From NCBI GenBank assembly GCA_001273385.1, contig LFWW01000014.1:1-38245 (forward strand): a stretch of DNA of 38,245 nt, given 5' to 3'. Below the pieces are notes generated by a model. That model was not told where the DNA came from. It was given only the letters and a program-made list of their open reading frames with translations, and did not search any database. This stretch comes from a miscellaneous Crenarchaeota group-6 archaeon AD8-1. Lineage in GTDB: Archaea > Thermoproteota > Bathyarchaeia > Bathyarchaeales > Bathycorpusculaceae. Each line of letters opens with the position of its first letter. Positions within the stretch are counted from its first letter, which is position 1. A program made the position numbers and the translations under genes. This document shows positions 32,461 through 38,245 of this stretch, in pieces.

Positions 32461-33570
32461 TCACTTTTTAGTCATTAAGATTTCATAATTCTTCTCTATT
32501 TCAGCAAGAAGGATATCGTTTGATATTGCACCAATATATTTTGCCATAGCAGCAACTGAAGCCCCCCCAGCACCTACACCTTCTTTGACTATTCCTGTTT
32601 CATATATCTGTAAACCTGGAAATCGAGATAAACTGAAATTAATGTCAGCAGCAAGTATTGGTACGTTGTGTATTTGTTTAACTATTGATTTTATATCAGA
32701 TGATTCGTCTTGAATTATCCATCTTGTTGTACCAATTGCTATATTGCATAGAACATCTGGATTTAATGCATAAATTAATGCTAATACAGCAGTCATTTGT
32801 GTCCCACCTGCCATTAAGACAGGGATTTGTGAAGCAGCTCCTATGACTATGCCTGCAAAAGCTGGCATCATTGGATCACCGACGCAAGAAATAGCCTTTA
32901 TTGGATTATCTTTTAGACTTCCAAATTGCAAATTTGAAGATTTTAATCCCAAATTTACCATTTTTGTTTTAAGCAAATGGGGATTATTAGGCATACTACT
33001 GCTGATTTTTCCTTTAGCCTTTATTCCCATTGCTGAAAGCACGCCAAGCGCAGTTGTTGTTCCACCTGGAATACTTTCCCCAATTACAAGATAATCAGTT
33101 GTGTTAGCTAGATTTTCTCCTACTATCTTTGCTCTCTCAAGTACTTCTTCCACATTCTTCACAGAGTCGCCAGTTCGTATATCTTTTCCAGGAGTACCTC
33201 CTAAATCCAAAAAAGGAATCTGAGGTTTTATTTTTAATCCTCCACTGGCAATCAATACAGGTATGTTTGCTAATTTTAGAGCAGACATAGTAATTAATGC
33301 AGGAGTTGGTATCCCACTTGGCGTTATCGGAACTCCATTAATACATTTGCATTTACCCAAGAGCAAAAGTTCAGCATCTGCAGGAGGAGTATAATCAGTA
33401 ATCTCTGGATTTGCTCCAGCAGCTGAAATTCCAGGTATTTTAGCTGTTTCAGTACTTGCAATAGTACAAATAAAAAGCGAATCTTTGCCTTCAATTTCAG
33501 ATAAAAAAGCTTCAGCTTTCAGTTCATTATTAGCTAATAAAACATCAAATTTTCTCTTCAGCTGCTTCAA
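32461..33570 (-). CDS. cobT: Nicotinate-nucleotide:base phosphoribosyltransferase, archaeal CobT type
   Basis: Makes alpha-ribazole phosphate (or an analogue) from nicotinate mononucleotide and a lower-ligand base. The archaeal branch (TIGR00303-like) is distinct from bacterial CobT. The 369 residues include LDLGGTPGKDIRTGDSV, VIGESIPGGTTTALGVLSAM, SSSMPNNPHLLK, SCVGDPMMPAFAGI and VLMAGGTQMTAVLA. The last block, GVGAGGASVAAMAKY, holds the probable catalytic region. The start is TTG at 33570, overlapping the upstream TGA as TTGA, so translation is probably coupled to the DUF71 gene. The base used cannot be read from the sequence. Confidence 0.92.
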   Translation of the reverse strand: MKQLKRKFDVLLANNELKAEAFLSEIEGKDSLFICTIASTETAKIPGISAAGANPEITDYTPPADAELLLLGKCKCINGVPITPSGIPTPALITMSALKLANIPVLIASGGLKIKPQIPFLDLGGTPGKDIRTGDSVKNVEEVLERAKIVGENLANTTDYLVIGESIPGGTTTALGVLSAMGIKAKGKISSSMPNNPHLLKTKMVNLGLKSSNLQFGSLKDNPIKAISCVGDPMMPAFAGIVIGAASQIPVLMAGGTQMTAVLALIYALNPDVLCNIAIGTTRWIIQDESSDIKSIVKQIHNVPILAADINFSLSRFPGLQIYETGIVKEGVGAGGASVAAMAKYIGAISNDILLAEIEKNYEILMTKK

Positions 33571-34256
33571 CTTCCTTTTGATATTACCTTATAATTCTTT
33601 ATTTTTAACCATCCGTAACCATTAATTGTTGTTTTTTCAGTTTCAGTTATTTCAATTCTATTGTTGAAAATTGGACCATCTATCACAAAAGAGTGAAATT
33701 CACCGTGTTCCCCACAAGGATCAACATTGCCTTGTTTTAAAAGCGCATCTAAGAATTGGTGATTAATCTCTCTCCCAAGCCATTTTGTATCTAGAACAGA
33801 ATTTTTAACTCGAACTACAATAGCCTTAAATCCGTTATTTATAAATTGGGTTAAGATTTTTTTTGTATCAAGGTGCCATAAAGGTTTAATTGGAGTTAGG
33901 CCAACTTCATTGCAGATTCTATCTAACCAACCAGGTTCATGCATAGCAACATCAAAAACATCTCCTGTTACCAATCCTTGAAACCCATTATCCTTTAATT
34001 CAATGAGGGCTTCTTTGAATTTTTTCTCATAATTATTTGGAGAAGTGATTTTTTTTATTATTGGAATACCAATGGATTTGGATTGGTCGTCTAATAATTT
34101 TGAATCAATTAAATGAAAATTGGAAATTGAGGCATCTGACATCATTATTAGCAAACTGCTAACGTTATAACCTTCATTAATAGCTCTATAACAAGCTAAA
34201 CAACTATCTTTCCCGCCGCTCCAAGCTACAGCAACTTTATTTTCTTTAGGGTTCAT
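33567..34256 (-). CDS. DUF71 PP-loop ATPase of the B12-salvage subgroup
   Basis: A second DUF71/COG2102 protein, 229 residues, with PP-loop AWSGGKDSCLACY near the N-terminus, GLVTGDVFDVAMHE, GFKAIVVRVKNSVLDTKWLG and GEHGEFHSFV. It shares the fold with the Dph6-like protein at 29165 but differs clearly in sequence and sits between btuD and cobT, overlapping both (11 bases with btuD, 4 with cobT). Published comparative genomics of DUF71 proposed that one subgroup acts in B12 salvage rather than diphthamide synthesis, and this gene fits that group by context. The reaction is unknown. An ATP-dependent amide-forming or amide-related step on a corrinoid side chain is a reasonable guess. Confidence 0.8.
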   Translation of the reverse strand: MNPKENKVAVAWSGGKDSCLACYRAINEGYNVSSLLIMMSDASISNFHLIDSKLLDDQSKSIGIPIIKKITSPNNYEKKFKEALIELKDNGFQGLVTGDVFDVAMHEPGWLDRICNEVGLTPIKPLWHLDTKKILTQFINNGFKAIVVRVKNSVLDTKWLGREINHQFLDALLKQGNVDPCGEHGEFHSFVIDGPIFNNRIEITETEKTTINGYGWLKIKNYKVISKGS

Positions 34257-35619
34257 TTTTCTTTCCTATTCTTCCTGATTCATTTTTCTCATCATATCTT
34301 TTGGGTTCCAGATGTGTAAACATTCTTTTGCCATTCTCTTGACTAATTTTTAATTTTTTATCTGAAATATGAAGTAAAGTTAAGAGTTCATGTTGATCTC
34401 TCACAAAAATCGCTCCATTTCTTTTCATTTCAATCAATAATTCTTTTGCTTTTCCATTCGTGAAATCTCTGCGTTCAATTGGAATTTCTTCAATAATGTA
34501 CACAGGTATCTGTTTATCTAATGCTTTTCGGGCAGTTTTTAAATTTTGCAAATTGCCATAACCAAATGGAACTGAAGCTATAACTACTGCACTAGCCTTG
34601 ATCATCATCTCTAAATTTTTTTTGCGAGTTTTTTCCATTATGGGAGAAAAGGGAGCTTCAGCTACAACAGGGATATCTAGAATCCTAGTAGTCTCATAAT
34701 CAGTATCCAATACATTAAGAACACCAGCTGTTAAACGATAACCTTCATCTGCTAAAAACTTCATTAATCGAGTTCCTGTTCCAGCTCCCGAGATTAAATG
34801 AAGGGAACATTTTTTATACTGAGGAGTTTTTTGTGGAGAGAGAGGGATAACAAAAATAGAGTTTGTTACTAAATGTTTTTGAACTATAGCATCCACATTA
34901 AAGACTTTTTTAATATTTTTGCTAGTTAAAACCTCAGATAAAGTTCCAGCAGAAAATATTTTCCCATTTTTCAGCAATACAGCAGAATTACAATAACGTG
35001 CAGCTAAATTCAAATCATGAAAAACAGCTAAAATTATGATCTTTTCATCTACGCTTAACTTCTTTACTAAATCCATTATCTCTAGTTGATTTATTATATC
35101 TAAATGGGTTAGAGGCTCGTCAAGTAAAAGTAGTTTGGGTTCTTGAGCGAGAGCTCGTGCAATTATTACTCTTTGTTTTTCTCCACCACTAAGTTCATTT
35201 ATTGGTCGGTTAGCAAATTGCCATGTATTAGTTAAAAGCATCACTCTTTTTGTGATTGCCAAATCATTTTTATTTTCCATTTGAAAACGAGACACATGGG
35301 GATTTCTCCCCATCAGTACAATATCCAGTGAATTAAAACTAAATCCGATGCTTGTATCTTGTGGAACAACAGCTAATTTCTTAGCAACCTGTATACTTTC
35401 AAGAGAGTATATATTTTCTTTATCAAGCAAAATGGTACCTTTATGAGGTTTAAGAAGACGACTTATGCTCTTTAACAAAGTTGTTTTTCCAGATCCATTA
35501 GGTCCTAGTATACCCACAAAGTCTCCCGGTTTAACAGAAAGCGTAACATCATCTATAACTTTTCTAGACCCATAAGAGCATTCTATACCATCGACATTCA
35601 ATAGTACCAATTTTTTCAA
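34246..35619 (-). CDS. btuD: Corrinoid ABC transporter ATPase BtuD with an additional C-terminal domain
   Basis: The ATPase of a BtuCDF-type importer, fused to an unrecognised domain. The first 250 residues are a standard FecE/BtuD ATPase with Walker A GPNGSGKTT at 39-47, signature LSGGEKQR at 142-149 and Walker B LLLLDEP at 162-168. The remaining 200 residues begin with a Rossmann-like glycine motif GAGTGTRL at 277-284, then LNVLDTDYET (300-309), AEAPFSP (319-325), VPFGYGN (349-355) and a basic/acidic IEEIPIERRDFTNGKA. These blocks are too regular to be chance. I do not recognise a characterised enzyme, and the domain is not CbiZ-like to my eye. The start is TTG at 35619. TTG at 35610 with AAGG nine bases ahead is also possible. 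Confidence 0.85.
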   Translation of the reverse strand: MKKLVLLNVDGIECSYGSRKVIDDVTLSVKPGDFVGILGPNGSGKTTLLKSISRLLKPHKGTILLDKENIYSLESIQVAKKLAVVPQDTSIGFSFNSLDIVLMGRNPHVSRFQMENKNDLAITKRVMLLTNTWQFANRPINELSGGEKQRVIIARALAQEPKLLLLDEPLTHLDIINQLEIMDLVKKLSVDEKIIILAVFHDLNLAARYCNSAVLLKNGKIFSAGTLSEVLTSKNIKKVFNVDAIVQKHLVTNSIFVIPLSPQKTPQYKKCSLHLISGAGTGTRLMKFLADEGYRLTAGVLNVLDTDYETTRILDIPVVAEAPFSPIMEKTRKKNLEMMIKASAVVIASVPFGYGNLQNLKTARKALDKQIPVYIIEEIPIERRDFTNGKAKELLIEMKRNGAIFVRDQHELLTLLHISDKKLKISQENGKRMFTHLEPKRYDEKNESGRIGKKNEP

Positions 35620-35622
35620 CCT

Positions 35623-36711
35623 TTAGAGCGCATAACTCTCCTTCTTCTTTTTAAAGAGCAATATAAAGAAGGGCGCACCAGTAAGCATTGTTATTATTCC
35701 TACAGGCAATTCAAGAGTAGATGCAAATGGAGTTGCAATTACTCTTGCCACTGAATCACATATTACTAAAAATATAGCGCCTACTATTGCTGATGCTGGA
35801 AAAAGTATTCTATGGTCTGGTCCAATTACTAACCTAGTTATATGCGGAACCATTAATCCAACAAATCCAATCAAACCACATATTGAAACAGCAGAAGCAG
35901 TAACTAAAGAAGCAAGTATTAAAAGTACTTTTTTTACTCTCTCAACGTTAACACCTAAATGTTGAGCATTTTCTTCCCCTAAAGCAAGCAGATTAAGATC
36001 TCGCGCATAGAAATAGGAGAGAGTAATACCAACCAAAATAATGGGCATAACTGAGAATATATCAAACCACAGAACGTTTGAAAAACCTCCAATTAACCAA
36101 AAAACAATGTTGGTGAGTTCATCACCAGCTAGAACTTCTATAAGAGCAACAATAGCATATAAGAAAAAGTTTACAGCAATTCCACATAACAATAAAGTTG
36201 TTATGGGTACTCGAGAGCCTACCCGTGAGATACTATATACTAAAAGCATAGCTATTAAAGCTCCAAAGAAAGCAGCCACTTGAACAAGACGAAAACCAAA
36301 AATTGGCATTCCAGATGCAAATAAGATAGAAATTGATGCCCCCACAGCTGCTCCTGCAGATACACCTAACAAGTATGAGTCAGCCATAGGATTTTTAAAA
36401 ACACCCTGGTACACAACACCTGATGCTGCTAACGCAGCACCAACCAAGGCACCTGCTACAATTCGAGGCATACGTACTTGTAGAATTATACCAGGGCTTG
36501 TTTGTGAAATTATAGAGGGATCAATTATTTTATCCAAAAATGGAAATTGTTTGCCAATTATAGATAGAATTTCAGCAAATGGAATTCTCGCATAGCCTAC
36601 ATTCAAAGAAAGCAGAAGTGTCAAAAAAAGAGCAAATAATAATATAATTATAATAAATTTCCATTTTGAGGCACGTTTAAAAAAATTGGTTTCAACTTCA
36701 TTAGTTGCCAT
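35623..36711 (-). CDS. btuC: Corrinoid ABC transporter permease BtuC
   Basis: A FecCD/BtuC-type permease, 362 residues with about ten helices, forming the membrane channel for vitamin B12 or cobinamide. Family segments are LQVRMPRIVAGALVGAALAASG, VYQGVFKNPMADSYLLGVSAGAAVG, the coupling region LNLLALGEENAQHLGVNVER and the late VGLMVPHITRLVIGPDHR. An upstream GTG at 36720 is in frame, but ATG at 36711 has GTGAT close upstream and is preferred. It lies 27 bases after btuF and 3 bases before btuD. Iron-siderophore transport is an alternative by family, but the B12 synthesis genes downstream point to corrinoids. Confidence 0.9.
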   Translation of the reverse strand: MATNEVETNFFKRASKWKFIIIILLFALFLTLLLSLNVGYARIPFAEILSIIGKQFPFLDKIIDPSIISQTSPGIILQVRMPRIVAGALVGAALAASGVVYQGVFKNPMADSYLLGVSAGAAVGASISILFASGMPIFGFRLVQVAAFFGALIAMLLVYSISRVGSRVPITTLLLCGIAVNFFLYAIVALIEVLAGDELTNIVFWLIGGFSNVLWFDIFSVMPIILVGITLSYFYARDLNLLALGEENAQHLGVNVERVKKVLLILASLVTASAVSICGLIGFVGLMVPHITRLVIGPDHRILFPASAIVGAIFLVICDSVARVIATPFASTLELPVGIITMLTGAPFFILLFKKKKESYAL

Positions 36712-36738
36712 AATTATCACAAAAAAAGATAAATAGAA

Positions 36739-37695
36739 TTAAAAGAGTTCTGGATGGAATACTGCTGCTAGTGTCTCAATAGTCTCTGCTATCCTAGGAC
36801 CAGCTCTAGCTAATAGATCAGAATCTATATCATAAATTCTATCATTTTGTAAAGCATTTATCGTCTCCCAACCAGGTCTATTTTTAATATCATCAAAGCT
36901 TCCCCAGAAATTAACTCCATGCTCTTCAGGTACAATCATTATATCGGGATTTCTATCTATTACAGCTTCGGCGCTTGACAAGAAATATTCCAGATCTTGA
37001 TCCTCGAAAAGATTTTTTCCACCGGCTATTTCTATTAGTTCGTGTTGCCATGCCTGTGATCCTGCTGTCCAAAGAGATGTTGGATCATACCAAACTTCGT
37101 AGTAAACTGTTGGAATATAATCTGCAGTAGCAACTATTTCTTCCACATCAGCAATTCTTGAATCTATTTCATCTATTAATGATGTAGCTTCAGCATTTTT
37201 ATTTGTCAATTTTCCTGCTAATTCAATATTATCTAAGACACCATTAAGTGTTGTAGGATCTAACACTACAACTTTGTAGTTCATATCTCGTAATGTTGTA
37301 ATTGTTTCACCAAGAACACCGCCCGTTGCCAGTATCAGATCAGGATCAAGTGACACTATTACTTCGAGACTTGGATTGTCAAAACTTCCAACACTAGTCA
37401 TATTGCCTGCTTGAACCCATTCTGAAAAATCATATGGATAGTTATCATAATCAGTAACTCCTACAACCAAGTCACCTGCATCAATTGCAAAAACAATCTC
37501 AGTAATACTTGGCGCCAAAGATATAACACTATTAGGATATTCTTTTAATCCTATTTCAACTCCAGAATCATCAACTACTGTAACAATGTAATCTCCCGAA
37601 TCATCAGGTGATCTTGGATAAAACATGTATAAACCGATTGCAGAAACTGCGATGATTGTAATGATAATACCAGCAAGAAGGTATTTTGTATTCAT
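36739..37695 (-). CDS. btuF: Corrinoid-binding protein BtuF, membrane-anchored
   Basis: The extracellular substrate-binding protein that delivers corrinoid to BtuCD. The 318-residue protein has an N-terminal hydrophobic helix at about 6-27 and no lipobox cysteine, so it is probably tethered by an uncleaved anchor rather than released. The mature part shows the BtuF/FhuD (periplasmic-binding PF01497) pattern: SVISLAPSITEIVFAIDAGD, GVTDYDNYP, GSFDNPSLEVIVSLDPDLIL and WLAG-equivalent SLWTAGSQAWQHELIEIAGG. The start is ATG at 37695. It is first in the B12 operon and divergent from cobZ, with a palindromic operator candidate 19-35 bases upstream. Confidence 0.9.
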   Translation of the reverse strand: MNTKYLLAGIIITIIAVSAIGLYMFYPRSPDDSGDYIVTVVDDSGVEIGLKEYPNSVISLAPSITEIVFAIDAGDLVVGVTDYDNYPYDFSEWVQAGNMTSVGSFDNPSLEVIVSLDPDLILATGGVLGETITTLRDMNYKVVVLDPTTLNGVLDNIELAGKLTNKNAEATSLIDEIDSRIADVEEIVATADYIPTVYYEVWYDPTSLWTAGSQAWQHELIEIAGGKNLFEDQDLEYFLSSAEAVIDRNPDIMIVPEEHGVNFWGSFDDIKNRPGWETINALQNDRIYDIDSDLLARAGPRIAETIETLAAVFHPELF

Positions 37696-37713
37696 CTTTA
37701 AATCCTCATTGTA

Positions 37714-37730
37714 ATGGATGGTTCATCCAT
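37714..37730. promoter_or_regulatory. Palindromic operator candidate over the btuF transcription start
   Basis: ATGGATGGTTCATCCAT is a perfect inverted repeat with 7-base arms and a GTT centre. The minus-strand TATA box at 37737-37745 predicts btuF transcription starting near 37714-37716, inside this element. A bound repressor would block RNA polymerase there. The arms contain G and C, unlike the surrounding sequence, so chance is less likely than for the AT palindromes in this window. Confidence 0.6.
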
Positions 37731-37736
37731 CCGTAT

Positions 37737-37745
37737 CTTATAAAC
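37737..37745 (-). promoter_or_regulatory. TATA box of the btuF-cobY operon
   Basis: On the minus strand this reads TTTATAAGA, a good archaeal TATA box about 45 bases from the btuF ATG. It predicts a leader of about 20 bases that would contain at least part of the palindrome. Confidence 0.55.
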
Positions 37746-37776
37746 CTTTACTTTTTAGCAAAACGCTTAAGTCAAA

Positions 37777-37784
37777 CTATAAAA
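37777..37784 (+). promoter_or_regulatory. TATA box of cobZ
   Basis: CTATAAAA lies about 26 bases before the cobZ ATG at 37806, which places the predicted transcription start at or next to the start codon. A leaderless message is likely. Confidence 0.5.
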
Positions 37785-37805
37785 TAAAAAAGGATACTGA
37801 TCAAA

Positions 37806-38245
37806 ATGAAACACAAAATCCCACCATTATTGAAATATTTTGAAAAAAAGGGCATAACATTAAAAGATTTAGTAGAAACTGCACTAGAACTTTTTGTTCC
37901 ACATCCGGGAATTGAAACAGAGGCTAAAGCTATTGAACTTCTTGAAAACGAATTTCTCGAAACTATGTCAGATGTGAATGTTTCTTGTCTTGAAATCGCA
38001 TGTTTTAGAGCACAAGAAGATGCTGAAAATGGATTAATTCCAGGCTTATCACAGGAAAGATTTATGGGACGACCCGGATTAATAGCAGACGAATTACTCG
38101 GACTATCAATAGCAGACTATATCGCGGGAGTAAAAGGAATTTTTGAATTTACCAGATTTGATCAAGCAAAACCAGGAATTCTAAAAAAACTTGGACCTAT
38201 TACAAATGATGCTATTGGCGGCCTTGTAGCAGGTGTATCTTCAAA
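37806..38245 (+). CDS. cobZ: Alpha-ribazole phosphatase CobZ (PgpA-like), cut by window end
   Basis: Removes the phosphate from alpha-ribazole phosphate or from adenosylcobalamin 5'-phosphate in archaeal B12 assembly. Only the first 146 residues are visible. The family pattern is clear: ALELFVPHPGIETEAKA at 26-42, SDVNVSCLEIA, the acidic GLIADELLGLSIADYIAG at 91-108, with Asp95-Glu96 as likely catalytic or metal residues, EFTRFDQAKPGILKKLGP and DAIGGLVAGVSS. These resemble archaeal CobZ and the related PgpA fold. It is divergent from btuF, and its position opposite the B12 operon supports CobZ over a phosphatidylglycerophosphatase role. The open frame reaches the window edge. Confidence 0.82.
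   Translation, partial: MKHKIPPLLKYFEKKGITLKDLVETALELFVPHPGIETEAKAIELLENEFLETMSDVNVSCLEIACFRAQEDAENGLIPGLSQERFMGRPGLIADELLGLSIADYIAGVKGIFEFTRFDQAKPGILKKLGPITNDAIGGLVAGVSS

Noticed and set aside
37696-37805. Cobalamin riboswitch upstream of btuF or cobZ
   Set aside because: The region is only 110 bases, the predicted leaders are about 20 and 0 bases, and no B12-box-like sequence is seen.

Overview
This is AT-rich archaeal DNA carrying only chromosomal housekeeping and cofactor genes. Archaeal markers include SRP19, a family B DNA polymerase, a type IA topoisomerase, RadB, XPD, the thermosome, CDP-archaeol synthase, an AglB/STT3 oligosaccharyltransferase, CobY and the decarboxylating archaeal mevalonate pathway. 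The gene set (RadB plus a crenarchaeal-like PolB with an N-terminal PIP box, DUF2096 and DUF71 proteins) fits an uncultured lineage such as Bathyarchaeia. That assignment is inference and not firm. I found no tRNA, rRNA, CRISPR array, insertion sequence or phage gene.

Layout. (1) 1-42: the last 13 codons of ribosomal protein S8e, running tail to tail into SRP19. (2) 39-9005, minus strand: a tightly packed isoprenoid operon read mevalonate kinase, anhydromevalonate phosphate decarboxylase, phosphomevalonate dehydratase large and small subunits, isopentenyl phosphate kinase, type 2 IPP isomerase, polyprenyl diphosphate synthase, then glutamyl-tRNA synthetase and SRP19. With the steps upstream of mevalonate and a UbiX partner elsewhere, it would supply the C20 chains of archaeal lipids. 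(3) 9197-11825: a family B DNA polymerase interrupted by a +1 frameshift near 9650. (4) 11882-16615, minus: N-glycosylation genes (a GlcNAc-1-P-transferase-like enzyme and AglB), a 54-residue zinc-ribbon protein missed by length cut-offs, and a cation/proton antiporter. (5) 16776-24336: topoisomerase, a three-helix membrane protein, carS-radB, XPD helicase, a putative PAC3/PAC4-like proteasome assembly chaperone divergent from XPD, and Sua5. (6) 24416-29809: thermosome, thymidylate synthase facing dCMP deaminase, a Nudix hydrolase, a DUF2096 protein and a Dph6-like PP-loop protein. (7) 29871-38245: a corrinoid (B12) uptake and nucleotide-loop assembly operon, btuF-btuC-btuD(fusion)-DUF71-cobT-cobS-cobY-phosphatase-like, with a divergent cobZ cut off by the window end.

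The most notable points are the PolB frameshift; the B12 cluster, where a PP-loop DUF71 protein and a BtuD with an extra C-terminal domain sit where CbiZ might be expected; a perfect palindrome placed over the predicted btuF transcription start; an alkaline-phosphatase-superfamily protein that seems to lack its nucleophile segment; and the PAC4-like protein. Many genes start with TTG or GTG, and several starts were moved here using Shine-Dalgarno placement (GGTGA-type motifs).
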